Origin: Piromyces finnis
Lineage: Eukaryota; Neocallimastigomycota; Neocallimastigomycetes; Neocallimastigales; Neocallimastigaceae
NCBI GenBank assembly: GCA_002104945.1
Contig: MCFH01000042.1
Coordinates: forward strand, 248,001-312,000
DNA length: 64,000 bases
Reading direction: 5' to 3'
This document shows, piece after piece, positions 41,945 to 52,770 of this stretch. Numbering within the stretch: position 1 is the stretch's first letter; the number at the start of each line of letters is the position of its first letter. The notes under the pieces were generated by a model, which had not been told where the DNA came from, made no database searches, and saw only the letters and a program-made list of their open reading frames with translations. The translations under genes and the position numbers were made by a program.

Positions 41945-44900
41945 ATGGATAATAATATTAGAAGAAATCTTCGTAATGAAAATGAAGATGATCTTATGCG
42001 TATGTTTGAAGAATTCAAAAGGAGTGGTAGTAAACCAAGTGCGAATGTAAAAAGAGTTGGTGCACCAGTCAAAGTATCTTCAAATCCTCCAACTTCTTCT
42101 ATGCCTGATAATACTAAAAATAAAAAGTTATCAGAAAATAAGAATGAAAATGTTATTGAACAAAAGAAAGATGTTGTTGATTTAGGATTAAATAAGTTAT
42201 CATCTCAATTAAAAACAGAAAAGCAAAAGCCAAAAAAGAAATCATTATTTGCAATGAGACAATTAAATGGAAATAAGTTAAAAGATGTAAGTCCATTCAC
42301 TCCAAAATTACCTAAAGGAAATGTAATTCTTTCAAAGGATGTTGTAGAAAAAGAAACTGTTACTGCTACAAAGTTTTCAAAGAAAAGATATTATGACCAT
42401 GGTTTTCCTGAAGTTACTTTTGATTATCCTGAAATTAATGAAATTAAAGATAAAATCGAGATTTTAGAAAATAATAATGATGAAATTAATGAAAAATGTG
42501 AATGTACCTGTGGTTCATGTAATTGTAATGGGCATAATCATAATGATGACCATAGTAGTTTATTGGCAGGTGATAAAATCATGAGTAATTCAGATAAAGA
42601 AGCAATTCATAAAGAAAACATGAACATATTAGAAAATATGTCAAAAAGTGAGATTCTCGAAATGCAAAAAGAAATTTTAAGTAAGATTAACCCAGAAACC
42701 TTAAAATGGTTAAAAGAAAGAAGAAAGAAGAAAGAAGAGAATGAAGAGAATGAAAATGAAAAAAAGAATAGTAGTAAAACTGAATCATCAACTAGTTTAA
42801 ATTCAAATATAAATTCTTCCTCAAGTAATACTGAAATTTCTAAAACAAAACGATTATTAACTGATTTATTAAAAACCAAGTTATCATCATCAAATAATAG
42901 TTTATCACTTTCATCGTCTTCATCAAAAACAAATATTCAAGATAAAAACGAATTAAATGTTAATAAATATGAAATTGAACCAGAAAAAAAAGCATTTATT
43001 GAAAATAGTATTTTTAATACAAGTTCATTAGAAGACATAAATGATGTAGATATGTTGAAATTAGCAGAAAAAGAAGCAACTAGCAAGGAAGAATTAGAAA
43101 AAATTGAATGGATGAAACCACTTGGAAATAATAATGAAGAAAATAAAAGTGATATAGATGTAAAGGAATCTGATAGTGAAAAACCATCTGTTTCTAAATT
43201 ACGTTTTGATTTTAAAGGAAATATTTTGGAAAAAAACTCTAATATATCAATGAGTAAAGGTTTACATCATCATGGTGATGATCCAACTCAAGCTGGATAT
43301 ACATTAGATGAATTTTTATATTTAACTAGAAGTTCTGTTTTTTCACAAAAATCTATATGTTTACAAGCACTTTCTTCAATTTTAACAAATTTATATTCTG
43401 CTAAATATAACGGCTCTTTATCAAGCGAAATAATGAATTATTTAATGAAGCAAAAAAGTATAATTAATATTCGTATGGCTTTAGACGATGCAAATGAAAC
43501 AGTTATTGTATCTTCTCTTAGAGCTTTAGCATCATTTTTAGGAAAAACAGATAATAATTCTAATTATCTATTAAATGATCAAGAAAAATGTTGTTTCCAA
43601 CCATTACATAAAATATCAAGATGCAATAATTTTAATGTATTTTGTTTAAACCCAAGAAATACTAACAATTATTCATTAAAGATATCTGGTCAAGATATAA
43701 AAAAGAGTCTTCAAGAAGAATTACTTGATAGCGCTCCAAAGGAAAATGAAAATTCAATCGAATACCATTCAGATATTGTAAGAAAAGATATAGTAAAAGG
43801 TTTATTGAAGATGAGCATTTTACAAAGATTAAATTATTTATTAAAATACTATCCACTTCCTCCTTCTGCATATGATGATGTTATATGGATATTAAGTACT
43901 ATAGCATTACATTCAGAGAAGGCAGCTGGTGAAATATTAAATAATAAAAATATTATTTATCAAATAGTTGATGAATGTTTATCTATTAATTGGCCAACAG
44001 ACTTAGACAATGATAGTCAATCTAATTATCCAATTATTAATACCTTAAACTTTATTAAAATTTTATGTCAATCTTCTAGGAATAATGCACAATATTTAAT
44101 AGATTCTGGTATAATGACAATATTAATTCGCTTTATTTTAATAGGACCAAGTGAAGTAGATGAAAATATTTACTCAATAGCATGCCTTATTCAAGAATAT
44201 GTATTACATATATTTAAAATATTAGTTGATTATGGTTTATACTCGTCATCATTTTCTGATATTAGAGAATCAATATTAAAATATTTTGGAAGTATTGGAA
44301 CCAAATTTATTACAAGTACCAAATTAATCGATGGCGTAGAAGAGGATATATGGAGAATGAATGCTCATTTCATATTTTTATCATCGCTTTTTAATTGCTT
44401 AATGTCAAATAAACCATTAGTAGATGATTATTTAAGTTTTGCACCTGAAACATTAATACAACCATTTTTAAACAATATTTTCGAATTCTTGATTGAATTA
44501 AATACATTAACATTTGAATCATCCTATAATGATACTAATAAATTCTTAAACATTCAAGTACTTATTTCCAATGGTTTAAATATGATTACAACTTATTTAA
44601 AGTATATGGCTAAAAATCAATTTGGTTTTAATAATAATGATCTTCAGGGACGTTTAAGTAAAGATCAATTAAAATCCATATTGGATCTTTCAAATATGGA
44701 CACTGATAAATATATAAATGGCGTTACTAATGACTTTTCTGTTTCCTTATGTTCAAGATTAAAAATATTCAAATTAATATGGAATAAAAGTAAGTTGGCA
44801 ATAATTAAATTATTTGAAATTAAGAATGAAAAGGATGACCAAACAGGCATGGGTAATATCGATTTTCTTGAATTTAAGCATCTTTTAGGTTGGTATAGTC

Positions 44901-46987
44901 CAAACCAAATCGAATTAATTAATTCAAATATTAATATGTCAATGTTGAGCTTTGTTTTACAGGAGAGAATTAATTGTCAATTATTACTTGGTTATAATAA
45001 TGAAGCATATGATGATGATGTTATGATGGTTGTTAAGCAAATTTTGTTAATCCTGGTACATCCTGAATACACTTCTTTATCCTGGACATCCTTATTTTTA
45101 GATAATTTAGTCAATGTATTAATATCATGGGCATTATATGCTGGATTAGACTGGGAGAAGGAAAATAATAAGTTGACAGACTTAAAGATTAACGAATACT
45201 TCCAATTATGGTATTTAGTTCTTCTATATGTATTACCAAAGATATCAAGTGGCAATAAAATTAAAGCACAATCAATAATTAACTTTTTATTTGATGAAAG
45301 AAATTTGAAATTTTTATTTAAAGTCGAATTCAATAATGTGTATATTAATGATAATAAGAATTCAAGTGATGTAATCTTACAAGAAAAGAGAAAAAGCTTT
45401 TTAGAAAATTTCAATGACATGTATACATCATTGGTAGAATTTTCTGAAATTATAAAACGAAACCTTAAAGATATGATATCAGATAAAGATGATGAAGATA
45501 ATTTATCGTCATTCTTTGTTAAATACAAAACAGTTGGTAAAGATAAAAAGAAGATTGAAAAAGGTCTTCCTCTTCCAATAAACTGGGTATTTAAATTAAT
45601 AGATGAAGCCTTAAAAACATACAATACACCAAAGGAATTGATTAGTAATATAAAAAGCATATTATTCTATATATTTATTGTATCCAAGAATATTTCACTT
45701 CAACAAATATTATTAAATTCACCCGTATGCCTAAAACATTTTCTTAAAGATCAAGTTATTTGTTCCTTTGGAATGACAAATGATTGGATGATGATAGAAT
45801 TAATGAAAATTTATCTGATATCTTGTGAAGGTAGTGGTGACAGTATTATGCAAGGTGAAACATATGAAATATTTAATGATATTGATATTAGCAGGGTATT
45901 AGCAGAACTCTTTAATATAATAATAAAATATGATCGCTACAGAAATAATTATATGATGAAAAGTAGAATAGTTAAACCATTATATTTAAGATTAAATAGT
46001 AATACTATTATTCAAGGTGCCTATTGCCCATTTAACAACCAATCCTCTGTATCTCTTTATAAAAACTTAATAGAACAATATAAATCTTCATCCTTTGGAG
46101 ACAAAGTATTTATTTGTTATCTTGCTTATCCTCTTCAAAGTCGCTACCTTAACGAATTTAAAGAAGTATTTTGGAGTGAAGTACAAGATGACTTTGGTAG
46201 ATTATTCCCATCCGAGACTTTATCAACTAACAATAATTTAAATCAAGAAATTAAACAAAAAATGAAGGAAATTTCTGACATCATCAATAATATTATCGTT
46301 CCTGAAAAAGATCATATTGATTTATTTAAAAGTACATTTATTAGTTGGATAAAACCTTATGAAACAAACTTGAATACCTTACAGTGTATGTTTAAATGTA
46401 TACTATCAGCTATTAATTATGAAATCTTAATAAAGAATGAAGCCAAAGAATCAGTCGAAATTATGTCAAATATTAATGATATTATATTAGAAAACAAAAT
46501 TAGTAGTAATTATTCTGTCCTTAACAATTATATAACAAAAAAGAGTTGGATATATTGGATTGCCCTTGGTCAAGTATCTCAATTTATTTATTCCAAATTT
46601 AATAAGAATAAAGCAAACCACTTTAGTTTATTGAACACTGGAATACCATTTGCGGGTACTCCAATAGCATTCAATAATAAAGAATCATTATCAGCAAATG
46701 TTTTTGATGAAGTTAAAAATAATAATGATAATTTTACAAAGGAAGAGTTAGAACAAAATTACAGTAAAATTGGTCAAATTGAAAAAGATTTCTTAAAATG
46801 TATATTTTTATCAATTAAATATACTGAAGGTTCAAGTACTAATAATGATGAAATGAAAATTTTAAATGATACTTTAAAATTCAATATAACTCATGGAGGA
46901 TTATTTGAATCTTTATTAAAAGATGTTAATGATTTAACTTATTATTCTAAAATACAAGTATTTGACTTTTTATATCAAGTTCTTTAA
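41945..46987 (+). CDS. RPAP1: RNA polymerase II-associated protein 1 (RPAP1), single exon
   Basis: A 1680-aa intronless protein. Known role: RPAP1 helps Pol II assembly, nuclear import and Mediator-Pol II contact. Residues about 212-268 match the RPAP1 N-domain (ENMNILENMSKSEILEMQ, then INPETLKWLKERRKK). Residues about 418-475 match the diagnostic C-domain start: LRFDFKGNILEK, GLHHHGDDPTQAGYTLDEF and a Leu-rich helix. The remaining 1200 residues look like helical repeats with few charged gaps. It is the long form as in animals and plants, not the short yeast Rba50. Between the two domains lies a Cys/His cluster (CECTCGSCNCNGHNHN, about 184-200), which I do not know from the family. Start context AAAAAATGGAT is good. 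Confidence 0.93.
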   Translation: MDNNIRRNLRNENEDDLMRMFEEFKRSGSKPSANVKRVGAPVKVSSNPPTSSMPDNTKNKKLSENKNENVIEQKKDVVDLGLNKLSSQLKTEKQKPKKKSLFAMRQLNGNKLKDVSPFTPKLPKGNVILSKDVVEKETVTATKFSKKRYYDHGFPEVTFDYPEINEIKDKIEILENNNDEINEKCECTCGSCNCNGHNHNDDHSSLLAGDKIMSNSDKEAIHKENMNILENMSKSEILEMQKEILSKINPETLKWLKERRKKKEENEENENEKKNSSKTESSTSLNSNINSSSSNTEISKTKRLLTDLLKTKLSSSNNSLSLSSSSSKTNIQDKNELNVNKYEIEPEKKAFIENSIFNTSSLEDINDVDMLKLAEKEATSKEELEKIEWMKPLGNNNEENKSDIDVKESDSEKPSVSKLRFDFKGNILEKNSNISMSKGLHHHGDDPTQAGYTLDEFLYLTRSSVFSQKSICLQALSSILTNLYSAKYNGSLSSEIMNYLMKQKSIINIRMALDDANETVIVSSLRALASFLGKTDNNSNYLLNDQEKCCFQPLHKISRCNNFNVFCLNPRNTNNYSLKISGQDIKKSLQEELLDSAPKENENSIEYHSDIVRKDIVKGLLKMSILQRLNYLLKYYPLPPSAYDDVIWILSTIALHSEKAAGEILNNKNIIYQIVDECLSINWPTDLDNDSQSNYPIINTLNFIKILCQSSRNNAQYLIDSGIMTILIRFILIGPSEVDENIYSIACLIQEYVLHIFKILVDYGLYSSSFSDIRESILKYFGSIGTKFITSTKLIDGVEEDIWRMNAHFIFLSSLFNCLMSNKPLVDDYLSFAPETLIQPFLNNIFEFLIELNTLTFESSYNDTNKFLNIQVLISNGLNMITTYLKYMAKNQFGFNNNDLQGRLSKDQLKSILDLSNMDTDKYINGVTNDFSVSLCSRLKIFKLIWNKSKLAIIKLFEIKNEKDDQTGMGNIDFLEFKHLLGWYSPNQIELINSNINMSMLSFVLQERINCQLLLGYNNEAYDDDVMMVVKQILLILVHPEYTSLSWTSLFLDNLVNVLISWALYAGLDWEKENNKLTDLKINEYFQLWYLVLLYVLPKISSGNKIKAQSIINFLFDERNLKFLFKVEFNNVYINDNKNSSDVILQEKRKSFLENFNDMYTSLVEFSEIIKRNLKDMISDKDDEDNLSSFFVKYKTVGKDKKKIEKGLPLPINWVFKLIDEALKTYNTPKELISNIKSILFYIFIVSKNISLQQILLNSPVCLKHFLKDQVICSFGMTNDWMMIELMKIYLISCEGSGDSIMQGETYEIFNDIDISRVLAELFNIIIKYDRYRNNYMMKSRIVKPLYLRLNSNTIIQGAYCPFNNQSSVSLYKNLIEQYKSSSFGDKVFICYLAYPLQSRYLNEFKEVFWSEVQDDFGRLFPSETLSTNNNLNQEIKQKMKEISDIINNIIVPEKDHIDLFKSTFISWIKPYETNLNTLQCMFKCILSAINYEILIKNEAKESVEIMSNINDIILENKISSNYSVLNNYITKKSWIYWIALGQVSQFIYSKFNKNKANHFSLLNTGIPFAGTPIAFNNKESLSANVFDEVKNNNDNFTKEELEQNYSKIGQIEKDFLKCIFLSIKYTEGSSTNNDEMKILNDTLKFNITHGGLFESLLKDVNDLTYYSKIQVFDFLYQVL

Positions 46988-47703
46988 ATTAGGAAGAAAC
47001 GAAATAAGCAAACAAACAAACAAACAAACAAAAAAAAAATAGGTTTAGTAATTTTGGAAAGAATTTTATATTTATTTATTTATCTATTATTATCATTTAT
47101 TATTATTTAGAATATTTAAGCATTTATGATTATATATATAGTTATAAAAAAATAAAATAAAATTAAATAATTAAAAAAAAAAAAAAAAAGCATCTTTTTA
47201 TAATCATTAAAAGGAAAAAGAATATTTTTTTTTAAAAAAGTTTAATTTCAATGTTGAAAATTTTTTAATTATACATTTATAATTATAATAATTAAAGTTT
47301 TAATTCAATCGAACATTTATTATTTTATATTCCAATATATATTATAAATATATTTTAAACACATTTGATTAAAATAGTTTGATTGGAAGAAAGAAATAAT
47401 TTAAAAAGAAAAATTTTCTATTTTTTTATCAATTGCACTTTTTTTTTTTTTTTTTTAATTAAAGTAAGATAAATAAAATAGTAAAGTATAATATTAAAAG
47501 TTTATTATTTTATTTAATTTTAAATTGAATCATTAATAAAAAATTAATTATATTGATGATACAATACTTATAAATTGAATATATTCATTAAATTAGTATA
47601 TATTATGTTTATATAAGTGAAAAACAAAATAATTATATTTACAGTAAATTTTCTTGTTTTTTTAATTTTCCAATAATTATAAATATTAAAAGAAAACATC
47701 AAA
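46988..47703. other. Spacer, RPAP1 to eIF5B
   Basis: About 0.7 kb: a (CAAA)n run directly after the RPAP1 stop (about 47010-47028), A and T tracts, and no gene. The T run at about 47441-47456 lies some 250 nt before the eIF5B start and may be a promoter element. Confidence 0.7.
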
Positions 47704-48171
47704 ATGGCAAAGAAGAAGGGAAATAATAAGAAGACTCAAAACCAAATTAAGGCTAAATTACAAGCCCAAAAAAAGTATATATCTATTATATATATTTAAT
47801 AAATAATAAAATAAAAAAACCATTTATATTAAAAAGTAGGGAAGATGAGAATAAAATAAAATAATAATAAAAAAAAAGAAACAATTTAAGATGATAGTTA
47901 AAAATTCATACACATATACATACATATACATACGCACATATAAATATTCATTAGTTATTACTATTAATATATAATTGACTAAATAATATATTAAAATGAA
48001 GAAAGAAAAATATAAAAATTATTTTAAGAAAAGTATTCTTAAAAATTCATTTTATTTAAATAATTAATTATATTTTATGTAAAAATGATATTACCACTAT
48101 TTTCATATTAAGATAAATAAAAAGTTATATATAAAAAAGAAATTCTAAATTTTTTAAAATCATTTTAATAT

Positions 48172-48225
<54 letters not shown>

Positions 48226-51200
48226 GGGAAGTTGAAGAACAAGAAGAAATTAATATTGAAGGACTTACTTTTGAAGAATCAAAACCACAAGATGAAGTCA
48301 AATTTAATCAAGATGAAGAAGGTAATGATTTAGGTGGTTTAATGTCTATGGTTGCAAGAGCTAACAAAAATAAGAAGAAGAAGAAGAATAGAAATGATGA
48401 TGTTGAAGATGCTGCTGAAATTTTAGCCAAACTTGATGCTAAGGAACAAAGTGATGATGAATTTGTTATTCCAGGTATTGAAAATCTTAAGGGTGTAATG
48501 GATGATGAACCACCAAAGCCAACTAAACTTAAGTCTAAAAAGGAAAAGGAAAGAGAACGTAAGGAACGTCAAAAACAAGCTAAGAAGGAAAAGGCTAAGA
48601 AAGAAAAGGCTGCTTCTCAAAATACATCTAAAGCTTCTACTCCAGAAGCTTCATCACCAGCTTCACCAGCTTCACCAGCTCCAGCTGCTAAATCTAAGAG
48701 AAAGGGTCCACCAGTTGCTGCTTTAAGAGCTATGATTGAAAAGCAAAAAGCTATGGAAGAAGAAAGAAGAAGATTAGAAGAAGAAGAAAGAAAGAGAATT
48801 GAAGAAGAAGAACGTCTTATCGCCGAAGAAGAAAGAAAGAAGGAAGAAGCTAAACAACTTAAGAAAGAAAAGGAAAGAGTAAGTATTTTAATTTAAAAAA
48901 ATAATATAGATTGTAAATAATTTGTAGTATAGAAATAATCGTTTTTAATGAGCAATTATAATAAGGAGTGATGAAAAGATGATTAATTATTTTTAAATAA
49001 TGAATATTACATTTTATAATATTAAATTAAATGAAATAAAATAGTTAAAGAAAGAAAAATTGAAGAAGGAAGGTAAATATTTAACTAAATCTCAAAGAGA
49101 AGCTCAACAAAGAAACAAATTAAAGCTTCAACAAATGTTAGAACAAGGTGTTACTATCGCTGCTTTTGAAAAGAAGGATGGAGAAAAGAAGAAGAAGGTT
49201 GTTTATGGTAAGAGAAAGAAGAACAATAAGAAGGGACAAAACTCACAACCAGAATCAACTGAAGTTTCCTCAAAGGAAGAATCAGTTAAAGAAGAAGTTA
49301 ATAAGGATGATGATGTTAAGGATAGTTGGGAAGACTTTTTAGATGATGAAGCTGAAGTTGTTCCAATTCCAGCTCCAAAGAAGGAAGTTAAGGATAGTTG
49401 GGATGATGAATCCGAAGAAGAAGAAGAAGAAAAGGAAGAAGAAAAGAAGGAAGAAAAGAAGGATGAAGTTAAGGAAAGTTGGGATGATGAAGATGAAGAT
49501 GAAGATGAAGGTAATTATAAAAATGTATTTAATAGTTTAAATGGCTTAATATAATATACTAAAGATTTATGTTAAAATATTTATTAGAAGAACCAAAGGA
49601 AGTTCCACAAAAGAAATCTAAGGATACCAAGAAACAAGAAGAAGCTGAAGATGAAGAAGATGAAGAAGATGAAGAAGCTAAACAAAAGAGAAAGGAAGAA
49701 TCTGCTCAACGTAGAAAGAAGCGTATGGAAGATGCTTTACAAGCTAGATCCAAGAATGATTTACGTTCACCAATTTGTGTTGTTCTTGGTCACGTAGATA
49801 CTGGTAAGACTAAATTATTAGATAAAATTCGTCAAACTAATGTACAAGATGGTGAAGCTGGTGGTATTACTCAACAAATTGGTGCCACTTACTTCCCAAT
49901 GGAATCTATTAAGGTTAAGACTGCTAGATTAAACAGTGATGGTTTCGAATACAAGGTTCCAGGTTTATTAGTTATTGATACACCAGGTCACGAATCTTTC
50001 ACTAATTTACGTTCACGTGGTTCATCTTTATGTAATATTGCTGTATTAGTTGTTGATATTATGCACGGTTTAGAACCACAAACTATTGAATCAATTGGTT
50101 TATTACGTCAAAGAAAAACTCCATTCGTTGTAGCATTAAATAAGATTGATCGTATTTACGGTTGGAAGGCTATTCCAGATGCTCCAATTCAAGAAACCCT
50201 TGCTCAACAACCAAAGCATGTTATTCAAGAATTCGAAGAACGTGTTCAACACACTATTACTGCATTTGCTGAACAAGGTTTGAATGCAGTTCTTTCATAC
50301 AACAACAAGAACTTCTCCAAGTATGTTGCTCTTTGTCCAACTTCTGCTCATACTGGTGAAGGTATTCCAGATCTCTTACGTTTATTAGTTAAGTTAACTC
50401 AAGAAAGAATGGCCAATGATTTAATGTATCTCTCTGAATTAGAATGTACTGTTCTTGAAGTTAAGGTTATTGAAGGTCTTGGTACCACTATTGATGTTAT
50501 TTTATCTAATGGTAAGTTACATGAAGGTGATAGAATTGTATTGTGTGGTTTGAATGGACCAATTGCTACAAATGTTCGTGCTTTATTAACTCCACAACCA
50601 ATGAGAGAATTACGTGTTAAATCCGCTTACGTTCACCACAAGGAAGTTAAGGCTGCTCTTGGTGTTAAGATTGTTGCTCAAGATCTTGAAAAGGCTATTG
50701 CTGGTTCAAGATTATTAGTTGTACAACCAGGTGATGATGAAGATGACTTAAAGGAAGAAGTTATGTCTGATCTTGTTAACCTTCAATCCGCTATTGATAA
50801 GAGTGGTAAGGGTGTTTGTGTCCAAGCTTCTACTTTAGGTTCACTTGAAGCTTTATTAGAATTCTTACGTGAATCTAAGATTCCAGTTTCTGGTATTAAT
50901 ATTGGTCCAGTCCACAAGAAGGATATTATTAGAGCTAGTATTATGCTTGAATCTCAACCAGAATATGCTCAAATATTAGCTTTTGATGTTAAGGTTGATA
51001 AGGATGCTCAAGATCTTGCTGATGAAATGGGTGTCAAGATTTTCAAGGCTGATATTATTTATCACTTATTCGATCAATTCACTAAATACATGGAAGAAAT
51101 CACTGAAACTCGTCGTCGTGACCAAGCTCCAAGTGCTGTATTCCCATGTATGTTAAGAATTGTTCCAGGTTGTGTCTTCAACAAGCGTAATCCAATTGTT

Positions 51201-51545
51201 ATTGGTGTTGATGTTATTGAAGGTCAATTAAGAATTGGTACTCCATTATGTGTTGTCAATGCTGAAAACCAAATTGTTCCAATTGGTAAGGTTATTGGTA
51301 TTGAATTAAACCACAAGGCTAAGGAAGTTTGTAAGAAGGGTGATCCAGCTGTTGCTATTAAGATTGAAAGTCCAGTTTATGAAACTCCAAAGATGATTGG
51401 TAGACACTTCTTTGAAAAAGATACTCTTTACAGTCGTATTACTAGAGCTTCTATTGATATCTTAAAGTCCACCTTCCGTAACGATTTATCTAGAGAAGAA
51501 TGGGCTCTTGTTATTCAATTAAAGAAGATTTTAAAGGTTGATTAA
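47704..51545 (+). CDS. EIF5B: Eukaryotic translation initiation factor 5B, four exons
   Basis: Proposed CDS join(47704..47774, 48227..48878, 49045..49510, 49588..51545), 1048 aa; yeast Fun12 is of similar size. eIF5B is the IF2-like GTPase that joins the 60S subunit to the 48S complex. The N-terminal 450 residues are Lys/Glu-rich, including [20 protein letters not shown], usual in the family, and repeats of (V)KDSWDDE/(V)KESWDDE. The GTPase shows G1 GHVDTGKT (464-471), G2 [11 protein letters not shown]3 DTPGHE, G4 NKID and the SAHTG loop. Domains II to IV follow to the conserved end ([19 protein letters not shown]). Codon use is biased toward C-ending and G-ending AAG codons, as in enolase and MscL. 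The first exon codes only 24 residues; the intron after it ends in (TAA)n running to the AG. Confidence 0.96.
48178..48226 (+). repeat. (AAT)n tract running into the eIF5B 3' splice site
   Basis: About 15 AAT units end in ATAAAG, whose AG is the acceptor of exon 2. There is no pyrimidine tract. The same arrangement is seen before RRM/RS exon 3 (9959-9972). Confidence 0.8.
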
Positions 51546-52213
51546 GGTGGTGGTCATTTCAATTTTTCTTTTTTTTAAATTATTTTCTAATTTAATTTAT
51601 CTCTATATATTTTGAATTTTTATTTTTTTTTTTCTTTGATGTATAAGGTGTAAAGGTTGTCTTTATTTTCATTTTTCTCAATATCCAATTCAACCCAAAA
51701 CCTACCAGAAAAAAAAAAAAATGTAATTATTCACAAAAAAAAAAAAAAAAAGCATATAATATCTGTTGTATCTATTATATTATTTAATAGAAAAAAAAAA
51801 AAAAAAGAAAGAAAAATAACCATTAAAAAATACATTTTTTAAATATTTTTTTTTTTTTCTTTTTAAATTTTATATATCATCATTTAAATAATAATTATAA
51901 TAATAAAAAAAAAAAAAAAACATTTTTTAAAAATAAAAAAAAGTTGTCTTTTTTTTTTTTTTTTTTTCAAATTTTCCTATAAATATTTATATAAAAAAAA
52001 AAAGAACATCAAGAAAATCATCTTACTATTTTTTTTATTGGCAATATGGAACCGATAAAAAAAAAAAAAAAAAAAGAAATTATTACTAACAAGAGGAGAA
52101 AAAAAAAAAGATAATAATTATTTATCCTAGATTGATTGATTGATTGATTTTTTTTCTCCTCCTTTCTCAATTGTTTATACTATTAGTAAAAAAAAAAAAA
52201 AAAATAAAAGTGT

Positions 52214-52250
<37 letters not shown>

Positions 52251-52770
52251 CTTGTTTTTATATACATATTATTTTTTTTTTAAAATTTTGTTCATTTTTA
52301 TTGAAAAATAAAATAAAAAAATGATTTTCTCTACATGGATGGTGACATGACATTTGCCCTTGTACATAAAAAAAAAAAAAAATAATTTAAAAATTTGTAA
52401 TTATCGTTGTAAGAATAAAGATAATAATAGTAAAAAAAAAAAAAAGTTTTTTTAAAAAAGGTTACTTTTGACAAAAAAGATTCTTTTTTTTTTTTTTTTT
52501 TTTTTTTATGTAAATATAATTTATTTATATAAAAAAATTAATGAAATAATAATAATAATAATAATAAAAACCATTCTATTATTTAAAGAATGTTTTTTAT
52601 TTTTTGTATTGATAAAACTGTTAATATAATAATAATAACAATAGATTAAAAAAAAAAAATTAATAATGAATTAAAAGTTGAATAAAAATTTTTAGTGCTA
52701 AAAAAAGGTGAAATAAAAAAAAAATTATAAAACTTCAATGCTATTTATATATCTATTAGGTTATCTAGAT
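51546..52770. other. Convergent 3' spacer, eIF5B and bHLH gene
   Basis: About 1.2 kb extremely rich in poly(A) and poly(T) runs of 10-27 nt, plus (GATT)n near 52134-52149. Both transcripts must end here. No gene was seen. Confidence 0.75.

Noticed and set aside
44992-45660. 222-codon antisense ORF in RPAP1
   Set aside because: Overlaps a well supported conserved gene; hydrophobic low-information translation.
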